64,000 nucleotides of DNA from Ralstonia insidiosa. GTDB lineage: Bacteria; Pseudomonadota; Gammaproteobacteria; Burkholderiales; Burkholderiaceae. This document shows, piece by piece, positions 49,690 to 57,506 of this stretch. The stretch covers positions 1,054,001 through 1,118,000 of the forward strand of contig NZ_VZPV01000001.1 in the NCBI RefSeq assembly GCF_008801405.1, given 5' to 3'. The first letter of the stretch is position 1. Each line of letters starts with the position of its first letter. The translations under genes and the position numbers were made by a program. The notes under the pieces were generated by a model that had not been told where the DNA came from, did no database searches, and was given only the letters and a program-made list of their open reading frames with translations.

Positions 49690-50997
49690 TTATGCGTTCA
49701 CGGCATCGCCGGCGGGCGCGCGGCCACGCTGGCGCGCGTCAATGGCGGTGATGCAGACGAGCGACACGCCGGCGAGCAGCGTGTAGAACACCGCCAGCGG
49801 CCACCATTCGCCATGGAAGCGCTGCGCGAGGATGGTGCCGACCAGCGGTGTGAGCCCGCCCGCCACTGCACCGCACACTTGGTACGACAGCGAGATCGCC
49901 GAGTACCGCACGCGCGTCTCAAACACGCCCGACACAAAGCCCGCAATGACCGAGTAGAAGCTCGCCATGCACACCACGGCGATGGCGATCCCGAGAATCA
50001 TCAGCGGCGCCTGCCGCGTCTGCACCAGCAGGAACATCGGATACGGCGACGCCATCGCCAGCAGCGCCATCAGCTTGAGGAAGCGCGCGCCGCCCAGCTT
50101 CTCCGCCAGCCAAGCCGCCAGTGGCTGCGCAAGAAACTGGATGAACGCCACCGCAAACAGGCAATCGAGAATCAACGTCTTCGACAGCGACAGGTACTGC
50201 GTCGTGTACGCGATCATGAACGTGTTGGTGAAGTACACGCCCGCAATGCCGATCGTGTTGGCACCGATGCACAGCAGCACCGGCACGCGCGCCGTCCGCC
50301 AGACCTCGGCGATCGGCAGCTTGGCCGTCTTGCGCTGCGCCTGCACCTGCGCAAACTCGGGCGATTCATTGACGCCCGAGCGAATCGCCGCGCCCACGAC
50401 CAGCAGCACCGCACTTGCCAGGAAGGGCAGACGCCAGCCCCAGTCCATGAACACGTCTTTCTCCATCGACGTGACCAGGCGGAAGGCCAGCAGCGAGAGG
50501 ATCAACCCCGCCGGGCTACCGAGCTGCGCAAACGATGCGAAGAACGTGCGGCGGCCCTTGGGCGCGTGTTCGCCCGCCATCAACACCGCGCCGCCCCATT
50601 CCCCGCCGACCGCGATGCCCTGCACCACGCGCAGCAGCACCAGCAGCACGGGCGCGAGCGCACCGGCGGTGGCGTACGTCGGCAGCAGGCCGATGCCGAT
50701 GGTCGCCAGGCCCATCATCGTGAGCGTGATCATCAGCGCCTTCTTGCGGCCGATGCGGTCACCCCAGTGGCCGAACACGATGCCACCCAGCGGCCGCGCA
50801 AAGAAGCCCACGGCAAACGTACCGAACGACGCGAGCGTGCTGAGGAAGGGATCACCGCCTGGAAAGAACAACGGCCCGAAGACGAGCGCGGCGGCGGTGG
50901 CGTAGATGTAGAAGTCGTACCACTCGATCATGGTGCCGACAAAGGCGGCGGTGGCCGCGCGCGCAGGCTGACGCCCGCCCGGTTGAGACGATTGCAT
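49690..50997 (-). CDS. MFS transporter, metabolite:H+ symporter (MHS) family
   Basis: Twelve-helix transporter of 435 residues, of the ShiA/ProP/KgtP type: FVGTMIEWYDFYIYATAAALVF at helix 1 and FGHWGDRIGRKKAL between helices 2 and 3 are the MHS signature. The start MQSSQPG at 50997 follows GAGGAG at good spacing. It shares a transcript with the downstream deacetylase gene and diverges from a LysR gene. Its substrate could be an acetylated polyamine or organic acid (inference from context). Confidence 0.9.
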   Translation of the reverse strand: MQSSQPGGRQPARAATAAFVGTMIEWYDFYIYATAAALVFGPLFFPGGDPFLSTLASFGTFAVGFFARPLGGIVFGHWGDRIGRKKALMITLTMMGLATIGIGLLPTYATAGALAPVLLVLLRVVQGIAVGGEWGGAVLMAGEHAPKGRRTFFASFAQLGSPAGLILSLLAFRLVTSMEKDVFMDWGWRLPFLASAVLLVVGAAIRSGVNESPEFAQVQAQRKTAKLPIAEVWRTARVPVLLCIGANTIGIAGVYFTNTFMIAYTTQYLSLSKTLILDCLFAVAFIQFLAQPLAAWLAEKLGGARFLKLMALLAMASPYPMFLLVQTRQAPLMILGIAIAVVCMASFYSVIAGFVSGVFETRVRYSAISLSYQVCGAVAGGLTPLVGTILAQRFHGEWWPLAVFYTLLAGVSLVCITAIDARQRGRAPAGDAVNA

Positions 50998-51053
50998 TGT
51001 GTAGCTCCTCACGAATATTTTTTCGCCCACTGCATCGAGGCAGCGGATGCGTG

Positions 51054-51082
51054 TTTATTGCCGGTTGACGGGTATTAGTCAA
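51054..51082 (-). promoter_or_regulatory. Predicted sigma-70 promoter of the MHS transporter gene
   Basis: On the minus strand TTGACT (51077-51082) is followed after 17 bp by AATAAA (51054-51059), about 57 bp before the transporter start codon. The -35 element overlaps one arm of the dyad at 51079-51113. Confidence 0.5.
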
Positions 51083-51113
51083 ATTCTGAATACTTATCGT
51101 TTGTATAATTTGA
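51079..51113. promoter_or_regulatory. Dyad overlapping both promoters in the LysR/MHS divergent region
   Basis: TCAAATT (51079-51085) and AATTTGA (51107-51113) form a perfect 7-bp inverted repeat with a 21-bp spacer. The left arm overlaps the predicted -35 of the transporter gene. The right arm overlaps a perfect TATAAT (51104-51109) positioned for the LysR gene. This is the layout expected for a LysR protein that represses itself and controls the divergent gene. Confidence 0.55.
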
Positions 51114-51129
51114 ACTCATATTCACCGCC

Positions 51130-52134
51130 ATGGACCCGTCTGCTCTCGATCCCGCCCTGGTCAGCGACCGACTCGACTGGAACCTGCTGCGCACCTTCCT
51201 CACCATCGTCCACGAGCGCAGCATCAGCCGTGCGGCGGTGCGGCTGCACATCACGCAGCCGGCCGTGAGCCTTGCGCTGCGGCGCCTGGAAGATCAGCTC
51301 GGCCACACGCTTATCGAGCGGCGTGGCTCGCACTTCCGCCTCACGCGCGTTGGCGAGGACGTGCTGCGCATCGCTACCGATGTCTACGGCAATGTTGCGC
51401 GGCTTGGCTCAGAACTGGGTGAGCCACAGGACGATGTGAGCGGCGTGCTGCACTTGCTGACGGTCAGCCGCATCCAGTCGGGCGTGTATGACGAATGCCT
51501 GGCGGCGTTTCATCGGCATCACCCGCGCGTCGATCTGCAGGTGGAGGTGATGCGCAGCGCCGACATTCTTGATGCATTGGCGCAGAAGCGCGCCGGCATT
51601 GGTTTGAGCTTGTGTCGCACGCCGATCGACAAGCTGGAGCGGCAGTTGTTTTTGCGCCAGCGCTACGCGGTGTTTTGCGGACGGCACCACCGGTTGTTCG
51701 GGCGCACTGGCTTGTCGATCAGCGATCTGCTCGGCGAGAACTTTGTCTCGTTCATGAGCGACCAGTTGGGCGATGCGCTGTCGCCGCTGGCCGTGTTTCG
51801 GGATCAGCAGGGATTCACCGGGCGCATCGTCGCCACGTCGCCGAGCCTGGATGAGATCAAGCGCTTGGTGTTTGCGGGATATGGGGTGGGGTGTCTGCCG
51901 GAGCACATCGTGGCGGATGACTTGGCGCAGCAGCGGCTGTGGCGCTTGCCGCCGGAGGAGGGCGTCGCCGATATCGATCTGTACCTGATGTGGCACAAGG
52001 AGCGACGCCTGGCACCCGCCGAAGAGGCGTTCTTGGCACATTTCAGGCGGTATATGGCGCGGTATTCGCTGGCTGAGCGGCTGGGGGATGTGGTGAATGC
52101 GCCGTTGGCGGCGTTGCGGGCGCCGGCAGGGTAG
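51130..52134 (+). CDS. LysR-family transcriptional regulator (divergent to deacetylase/transporter unit)
   Basis: Regulator of 334 residues with an N-terminal winged helix (DWNLLRTFLTIVHERSISRAAVRLHITQPAVSLALRRLEDQLGHTLIER) and the LysR substrate-binding domain. It diverges from the transporter-deacetylase pair with a 132-bp shared promoter region, so it probably controls that pair and itself. A TATAAT 20 bp before the start implies a very short leader. Inducer unknown. Confidence 0.92.
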   Translation: MDPSALDPALVSDRLDWNLLRTFLTIVHERSISRAAVRLHITQPAVSLALRRLEDQLGHTLIERRGSHFRLTRVGEDVLRIATDVYGNVARLGSELGEPQDDVSGVLHLLTVSRIQSGVYDECLAAFHRHHPRVDLQVEVMRSADILDALAQKRAGIGLSLCRTPIDKLERQLFLRQRYAVFCGRHHRLFGRTGLSISDLLGENFVSFMSDQLGDALSPLAVFRDQQGFTGRIVATSPSLDEIKRLVFAGYGVGCLPEHIVADDLAQQRLWRLPPEEGVADIDLYLMWHKERRLAPAEEAFLAHFRRYMARYSLAERLGDVVNAPLAALRAPAG

Positions 52135-52296
52135 CGGGTAAACCCAAGTCCGCCATCACATCCTGTTAAACTACCGCCCTTCTTGCAGTTCATGCAGTCC
52201 CCGGGGTCCAGTCGCCCCGTCATCTACCCAGGCTCTGTCCACGATTGGCGCACGAACGAATGCGCGGGACACGCCGGTTCAAGTCTCACCGTTTCC

Positions 52297-53979
52297 ATGT
52301 CGTTTTCCGAACTCGGCTTGTCAGACAAGCTGGTACGCGCCGTGGCCGAACTCGGCTACACCGAACCTACCCCGATTCAACGCCAGGCCATCCCCGCAGT
52401 CCTTAAGGGCGGTGACCTGCTTGCCGGTGCACAGACCGGTACCGGCAAGACCGCCGGTTTCACGCTGCCGCTGCTGCATCGCCTCGCTGCCACGCAGCCG
52501 AACAAGGTGCAGACGCCCAACGGCATGCGCTTCCCCGTTCGCGCGCTGGTGCTCACCCCCACGCGTGAACTTGCCGCGCAGGTGGAAGAGAGCGTGCGCG
52601 CCTATGGCAAATACCTGCCGCTGAAGTCGATGGTGATGTTCGGCGGCGTTGGCATCAACCCGCAGATCGACGCGCTCAAGCGCGGCGTCGATATCGTCGT
52701 GGCCACGCCGGGCCGTCTGCTGGACCACGTGGGCCAGCGCACCATCGACCTGTCGCACATCGAACTGCTGGTGCTGGATGAAGCCGACCGCATGCTCGAC
52801 ATGGGCTTCATCCACGACATCCGCAAGATCCTCAATATCCTGCCGCCCAAGCGTCAGAACCTGCTGTTCTCGGCCACGTTCTCGGATGACATCCGCGAGC
52901 TGGCCGACCGCCTGCTCGACAAGCCGGCGCTGATCGAAGTCGCACGCCGCAACACCACGGCCGAGACGGTCGAGCAGCGCATCTATCCGGTGGACCGCGA
53001 GCGCAAGCGCGAGCTGCTGGCCAAGCTCGTGCGCGACAACGACTGGCACCAGGTGCTGGTCTTCACGCGCACCAAGCACGGTGCGAACCGCCTGGCCGAA
53101 CAGCTCACGCGCGATGGCATCTCGTCGCTGGCGATTCACGGCAACAAGAGCCAGTCGGCACGCACGCGCGCGCTGTCGGAGTTCAAGGCCAACACGCTGC
53201 GCGTGCTGGTCGCCACCGACATCGCCGCACGCGGCATCGACATCGATCAACTGCCGCACGTCGTCAACTTCGACCTGCCGAACGTGCCGGAAGACTATGT
53301 GCACCGGATCGGCCGTACGGGCCGCGCGGGTGCGCAGGGCGAGGCGATCTCGCTGGTTTGCGTGGACGAACACGGCCTGCTGCGCGACATCGAACGCTTG
53401 ATCAAGCGCGAACTGCCGCGCACCGTACTGGAAGGCTTCGAGCCGGACCCGACGATTGCGCCGGAGCCGATTCCGAATGGGCGCAACTCGGCGGGCCGTG
53501 GCGGTAATGCGCGTGGCGGTCGCCCGGGCGGTGGTCGCAGCCAGCAACCGCGCCAAGCTGCGGGCGGCAACGCTGCACCGCGCGAGCCACGTGCTCCGCG
53601 TGAGCCCCGCGAACCGCGTCGTGAGTCGAGCGGTAACGGTCAGGCCCAGAGCCAGAATCAAGGCCAAGGCCAGGGTCGCAATGGTGGCGGTAACCGCCAA
53701 CGCCAGGCGCAAGACCAACGTGACGGTCAGGCTGCACCGAAGCCGCACAATGGGCGTCGCGGCAATGGTGCTGGCAACGGCGCCAGCAACGGCCAATCGC
53801 AAGCGCGCGGCCAACGCCAGGGCAATGGCCAAGGACAAGGTAACGGGCAGGGCGGTCAGCGTCGTTCGTCGAACACGCAAGCCGCACAACCGGCGCAGAA
53901 GGCTGCACAACCGGCCAAGCAACCGTTCAACGGTTTGTTTGCCAAAGCGGCAGCACTGCTCGGCGGCCGCAAAGCCTGA
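52297..53979 (+). CDS. rhlE: DEAD-box ATP-dependent RNA helicase RhlE
   Basis: RNA helicase of 560 residues. The helicase core shows the Q motif (GYTEPTPIQRQAIP), AQTGTGKT (motif I), PTRELAAQ (Ia), VLDEADRMLDMGF (II), SATFSDDI (III) and HRIGRTGRAG (VI). The final 155 residues are a disordered Gly/Asn/Gln/Arg-rich tail with RGG-like and PREPRAPREPREPR blocks, of the type that binds RNA and can drive condensate formation. The start MSFSELGLSDK at 52297 matches the family; an in-frame upstream extension to 52183 is non-coding. srkA follows after 5 bp. Confidence 0.95.
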   Translation: MSFSELGLSDKLVRAVAELGYTEPTPIQRQAIPAVLKGGDLLAGAQTGTGKTAGFTLPLLHRLAATQPNKVQTPNGMRFPVRALVLTPTRELAAQVEESVRAYGKYLPLKSMVMFGGVGINPQIDALKRGVDIVVATPGRLLDHVGQRTIDLSHIELLVLDEADRMLDMGFIHDIRKILNILPPKRQNLLFSATFSDDIRELADRLLDKPALIEVARRNTTAETVEQRIYPVDRERKRELLAKLVRDNDWHQVLVFTRTKHGANRLAEQLTRDGISSLAIHGNKSQSARTRALSEFKANTLRVLVATDIAARGIDIDQLPHVVNFDLPNVPEDYVHRIGRTGRAGAQGEAISLVCVDEHGLLRDIERLIKRELPRTVLEGFEPDPTIAPEPIPNGRNSAGRGGNARGGRPGGGRSQQPRQAAGGNAAPREPRAPREPREPRRESSGNGQAQSQNQGQGQGRNGGGNRQRQAQDQRDGQAAPKPHNGRRGNGAGNGASNGQSQARGQRQGNGQGQGNGQGGQRRSSNTQAAQPAQKAAQPAKQPFNGLFAKAAALLGGRKA

Positions 53980-53984
53980 CGTTC

Positions 53985-55028
53985 ATGCACAGTAGCGACG
54001 ACAGCGGCCAACCAGCATCTTCTGAAGCCCCGTACGACGGCCTGACGCCCGACAGCATCCTCGATGCATTGGCGCAGGTTGGGCTGATGCCGGACGGCCG
54101 CATGTTCGCGCTCAACAGCTACGAGAACCGCGTCTACCAGGTCGGCGTGGAAGACAGCGCGCCGGTGGTCGTCAAGTTCTACCGGCCGGGCCGCTGGAAC
54201 GACGCGCAGATCGTCGAGGAACACGCCTTCACGGCGGAACTCGCCGCTGCGGAAATTCCAGTGATCGCACCGCTGGAAATCGACGGCCGCACGCTGCACG
54301 CGTTCGAGCGCTGGCACTTTGCGGTCTTCCCGCGCTGCGCCGGCCGCGTCCCCGCGATTGATCGCGACGACACGCTCGAATGGATGGGCCGTTTCCTCGG
54401 ACGCATCCATGCCGTGGGTGCGCAACGCCCGTTCATGGCGCGGCCCGCGCTCGACATCGACACCTTCGGCGTGCAATCGCGCGACTGGCTGCTCGAACAC
54501 GATTTCATCCCGCCGGATTTGTTGCCCGCCTGGCGCAGCGTGGCCGACGCAGCGCTGGATGGCGTGCGTCGCTGCTACGACCGCGCGGGCGATGTGGCAT
54601 TGCTGCGCCTACACGGCGATTGCCATGCGTCGAACGTTCTCTGGATCGAAGAGGCCGACGCCAAGCAAGGCGACCCGCTGCGCAGTGCCGGCCCGCACTT
54701 CGTTGACTTTGACGACAGCCGCACCGGTCCCGCTGTGCAGGACTTGTGGATGTTGCTCTCGGGCGATCGACCGTCGATGCAATCGCAGCTCGCCAGCCTG
54801 CTGGCCGGCTACGAAGACTTCTGCGAATTCGACACGCGTGAGTTGTATCTGGTGGAAGCGCTGCGCACGCTGCGCCTGCTGCACTACAGCGCGTGGTTGG
54901 CGCGTCGCTGGAATGATCCGGCGTTTCCGGCCGCGTTTCCGTGGTTCAACACGCAACGCTATTGGCAGGATCGGGTATTGGAATTGCGCGAGCAGATCGC
55001 GCTGTTGGACGAACCGCCGCTCTGGTAA
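53985..55028 (+). CDS. srkA: Stress-response Ser/Thr kinase (SrkA/YihE/RdoA family)
   Basis: Cytoplasmic kinase-like protein of 347 residues with the aminoglycoside-phosphotransferase fold. Visible residues are K64 (VVVKFY), the catalytic loop H210-GD212 with N217 (LHGDCHASN) and metal-binding D241/D243 (FVDFDDS). SrkA counteracts stress-induced death in E. coli. It follows rhlE closely and ends inside a strong terminator hairpin. Confidence 0.92.
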   Translation: MHSSDDSGQPASSEAPYDGLTPDSILDALAQVGLMPDGRMFALNSYENRVYQVGVEDSAPVVVKFYRPGRWNDAQIVEEHAFTAELAAAEIPVIAPLEIDGRTLHAFERWHFAVFPRCAGRVPAIDRDDTLEWMGRFLGRIHAVGAQRPFMARPALDIDTFGVQSRDWLLEHDFIPPDLLPAWRSVADAALDGVRRCYDRAGDVALLRLHGDCHASNVLWIEEADAKQGDPLRSAGPHFVDFDDSRTGPAVQDLWMLLSGDRPSMQSQLASLLAGYEDFCEFDTRELYLVEALRTLRLLHYSAWLARRWNDPAFPAAFPWFNTQRYWQDRVLELREQIALLDEPPLW

Positions 55029-55050
55029 AACCGAGCGGCGGTTTTTCTTT
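55012..55050 (+). terminator. Rho-independent terminator overlapping the srkA stop codon
   Basis: Perfect 11-bp stem (55012-55022 with 55033-55043) and a 10-nt loop that contains the srkA stop codon (55026-55028), followed by TTTCTTT. The left arm is still coding sequence. Confidence 0.9.
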
Positions 55051-55067
55051 GGGCAAATGCGAACGCT

Positions 55068-55964
55068 TTAGGCGAACTTGCCAGCTTGGAAGTCTCGCAC
55101 GGCCTGGAAGATTTCTTCCTGCGTGTTCATCACGAACGGGCCGTATTGCGCGATCGACTCGTTCAGCGGCTTGCCTGCCACCACTAGCACACGTGCTTCA
55201 GCATCACCTGCGCGGATGACCACGCCGTCGCTGCCTTCCGTATTGGCGAGGATGGCCATCTGCTTGTCATCCACGCGTTGCAGGCCGGCATTGCCCGGTG
55301 CATCGACATCGCCCACCAGCGCGCTGCCACGGAACACGTAGACGAACGCGTTGTGCCCCACCGGCAGCGGCTGTGCAAACGACGCACCCGCCGGCAGCGT
55401 GATGTCCAGATACAGCGGCTGTGTCGCTTCACGCGTCATCGCGCCTTGCACGCCTTGCGACTCGCCAGCGATCACGCGCACCGCCACGCCATCTTCCGTC
55501 GTGAACTCGGGAATCTCGTTCGACGGGATGTCGCGGTACCACGGGGTCGTCATCTTGTCGCGTGCGGGCAGGTTCAGCCAGAGCTGGAAGCCTTCCATCA
55601 CGCCGTCTTCCTGTTCGGGCATCTCCGAATGCACGACGCCGCTGCCGGCGGTCATCCACTGCACGCCGCCGTGTTGCAGCAGGCCTTCGTGGCCAGCGCT
55701 GTCGCGGTGGCGCATGCGGCCCGCGATCATGTACGTCACCGTTTCAAAGCCCCGGTGCGGGTGATCGGGAAAGCCGGCCAGGTAGTCGTTCGGATCATCG
55801 CTGCGGAACGCGTCGAGCATCAGGAACGGATCGAGCCGGCGTTGCAGGTTGTTCGTCAGCACGCGCGTGAGCTTCACGCCCGCCCCGTCCGAGGTGGGCC
55901 GGCCGGTGACGATGCGTTCCACGCGGCGAGCATGTTGCACACGAGGTTGCACGAGGGTTTCCAT
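55068..55964 (-). CDS. Pirin-family protein
   Basis: Bicupin of 298 residues. The metal-binding cupin motif is HPHRGFETVTYMIAGRMRHRDSAGHEG with a later HSEMPE, supplying three His and a Glu as in pirin and YhhW, which can oxidise quercetin in vitro. The physiological role of bacterial pirins is mostly unknown. The start METLVQPR at 55964 has AGGAG six bases upstream. It diverges from a LysR gene that probably regulates it. Confidence 0.93.
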   Translation of the reverse strand: METLVQPRVQHARRVERIVTGRPTSDGAGVKLTRVLTNNLQRRLDPFLMLDAFRSDDPNDYLAGFPDHPHRGFETVTYMIAGRMRHRDSAGHEGLLQHGGVQWMTAGSGVVHSEMPEQEDGVMEGFQLWLNLPARDKMTTPWYRDIPSNEIPEFTTEDGVAVRVIAGESQGVQGAMTREATQPLYLDITLPAGASFAQPLPVGHNAFVYVFRGSALVGDVDAPGNAGLQRVDDKQMAILANTEGSDGVVIRAGDAEARVLVVAGKPLNESIAQYGPFVMNTQEEIFQAVRDFQAGKFA

Positions 55965-56116
55965 GTGCTTCTCCTGAAATTGGGGATTTGTCATACCCAC
56001 AATGTAGGGTGGTTGCCCCTTTGGCACTAGTCGGTTATCGTGGGAAAAAATGTTGCTCCCGGCGGGACAATTACAACCATAGACCGGCGAGCACGACCAC
56101 AAGAGGAGGAAACCAC

Positions 56117-57034
56117 GTGGATTTGAATCAATTGTCGCTGTTCGTGCGCGTTGTCGAGGCGGGCAGCTTTACCGCGGCTGCCGCGCGCCTGGATCTGCCC
56201 AAATCGTCTGTCAGCCGGGGCATTGCCGCGCTGGAACAGGATTTGAACGTACGCCTGTTACAGCGCACCACGCGCACGCTGCATCTGACCGACGCTGGTC
56301 AGAGCCTGTATCAGGTGGCTTCGCATGCACTGGAAGACATTGAGCGCGCAACAACCTGCGCGGGTGAGCTGCAGGACACCCCGCGCGGCAAAGTGCGGCT
56401 CACCTCTTCCGAAGATGTGGGGCGCCTGCTGGTCGCGCCGGTGGCCGCGCGTTTCATGCAGCAATACCAGGACATTGACCTGGATGTCGTGCTCTCGCCG
56501 CGCAATGTCGATCTGGTGCAGGAGGGCTTCGATCTTGCCGTGCGTGTTGGCCGGCTGGCCGACAGTTCACTCGTGGCGCGGCCGCTGGGTGTATTGCGCA
56601 TCGGGCTGTTCGCCTCGCCGGAATACTTGCAGCGGCGCGGTGTGCCCGAGACGGTGCAGGAACTGGCCGACCACTGCTGTCTCGACTTCCGCGGCACTGG
56701 CCGTGGCGAGACGCAATGGCGCCTGGTCGGCCCCGACGGCCTGAAGACCGTGGCCGTGCGTGCGCGCCTGAATGCCGACAGCCTGATCTACCTGGAAACG
56801 CTCATCGCCTCCGGCACCGGCATCGGTCCGCTGCCCTTGTATGCAAGCGGTATTGCCCGTGCGAACGCGCCACTGCCGCGCCTCGTGCGCGTGCTGCCCG
56901 ACTACGCCACCAGCGGTGAGCCGATCAATCTCGTGACGCCATCTGCGCGTTTTGTACCCAAGCGGGTGCGTCTGCTGATCGACATGCTGACAGAGTCGAT
57001 CCGGCAGGAACTGGAAAACGCTGATCCCATCTGA
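56117..57034 (+). CDS. LysR-family transcriptional regulator (GTG start, divergent to pirin)
   Basis: Regulator of 305 residues with the helix-turn-helix LNQLSLFVRVVEAGSFTAAAARLDLPKSSVSRGIAALE and a LysR effector domain. The start is a GTG at 56117, six bases after a near-perfect ribosome-binding site (AAGAGGAGGA); an in-frame ATG at 55988 would add 43 non-homologous residues and reach into the pirin promoter. The divergent pirin gene is the likely target. An ACCC-N8-GGGT dyad (55995-56010) with the T-N11-A look of LysR sites lies in the shared region. Confidence 0.92.
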   Translation: MDLNQLSLFVRVVEAGSFTAAAARLDLPKSSVSRGIAALEQDLNVRLLQRTTRTLHLTDAGQSLYQVASHALEDIERATTCAGELQDTPRGKVRLTSSEDVGRLLVAPVAARFMQQYQDIDLDVVLSPRNVDLVQEGFDLAVRVGRLADSSLVARPLGVLRIGLFASPEYLQRRGVPETVQELADHCCLDFRGTGRGETQWRLVGPDGLKTVAVRARLNADSLIYLETLIASGTGIGPLPLYASGIARANAPLPRLVRVLPDYATSGEPINLVTPSARFVPKRVRLLIDMLTESIRQELENADPI

Positions 57035-57130
57035 GGCATCGCCACCGGGCATGGTGGTCCGTTAAATGTTGTGACGAATGATCCGGGCACGCATGTGGCG
57101 CGGCATCATCCGCTCCACGTTTGCCGGACA

Positions 57131-57290
57131 ACTACGTCGACCTCCTCGACGTCACCCCCGTGAAGCGTTGCAGCGCGTCCCCCCGGTGTGCTGCAGCGTG
57201 TCCGGCATACGCGACCCTTGGGTGTTTCTGATCCCGTCACGTTGTGAGAAACACCGCCGCCCGGACCTCGTTTGTCCGGGTTTTTTTTTA
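57131..57290 (+). ncRNA. Candidate small RNA with C-rich hairpin loops and intrinsic terminator
   Basis: Consecutive hairpins were read by eye. H1 is a perfect 7-bp stem 57134-57140/57146-57152 with loop CCTCC. A 4-bp stem at 57152-57155/57160-57163 has loop CCCC; it shares base 57152 with H1, so the two compete. H2 is a 9-bp stem 57166-57174/57190-57198 (one G-U) whose loop shows CCCCCC. H3 is a perfect 9-bp stem 57221-57229/57247-57255. The terminator stem is 57260-57266/57274-57280 followed by nine Ts. CCTCC is complementary to Shine-Dalgarno sequences, a feature of sRNAs that bind ribosome-binding sites. The 5' end is unknown. It could instead be a terminated leader of the response regulator gene. 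Confidence 0.55.
57260..57290 (+). terminator. Strong rho-independent terminator in the lysR/response-regulator intergenic region
   Basis: Perfect 7-bp stem CCCGGAC/GTCCGGG (57260-57266 with 57274-57280) and a 7-nt loop, followed by TTTTTTTTT. It is 226 bp after the LysR stop and about 215 bp before the response regulator start, so it ends either the candidate small RNA or a regulated leader. Confidence 0.93.
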
Positions 57291-57336
57291 TTCGCGATGC
57301 CGATGTTCTCGGTCAGCCAATGTCCGTGGGCGCTTG

Positions 57337-57364
57337 GAAGAGTCTTCACAAATTAGGACTCTTC
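57337..57364. promoter_or_regulatory. Perfect 8-bp dyad upstream of the response regulator gene
   Basis: GAAGAGTC (57337-57344) and GACTCTTC (57357-57364) are separated by 12 bp, about 140 bp before the response regulator start. Spacing of about two helical turns between arm centres suits a dimeric regulator. No T-tract follows. Confidence 0.45.
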
Positions 57365-57506
57365 TCATGGTTCGTGGCACACCTTGCCAACAAAATTGCA
57401 TGGAAATAACACATGCAACGGATCGCACGAGAGTGCAGCCGATTGGGCTGCTGTACGAGCCCACGCCATCCCGGCACGCATGTGCGCATTTTTCATGGAA
57501 CCGAAC

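Larger units (their letters stand above)
57035..57506. other. 472-bp intergenic region between lysR and the orphan response regulator
   Basis: No protein gene is visible. In order it holds a weak hairpin after the LysR stop (GCCACC/GGTGGT, 57041-57058), a cluster of hairpins ending in a strong terminator (57131-57290, described separately as a candidate RNA), a perfect 8-bp dyad (57337-57364) and the leader of the response regulator gene. Confidence 0.8.

Noticed and set aside
55988..56116. ATG at 55988 as the start of the pirin-linked LysR gene
   Set aside because: The added 43 residues are not LysR-like; GTG at 56117 has a near-perfect ribosome-binding site at correct spacing.
57131..57290. 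Considered 6S RNA or a known metabolite riboswitch
   Set aside because: No long imperfect rod with a central bubble as in 6S, and no riboswitch core I recognise; hairpins are short and separate.
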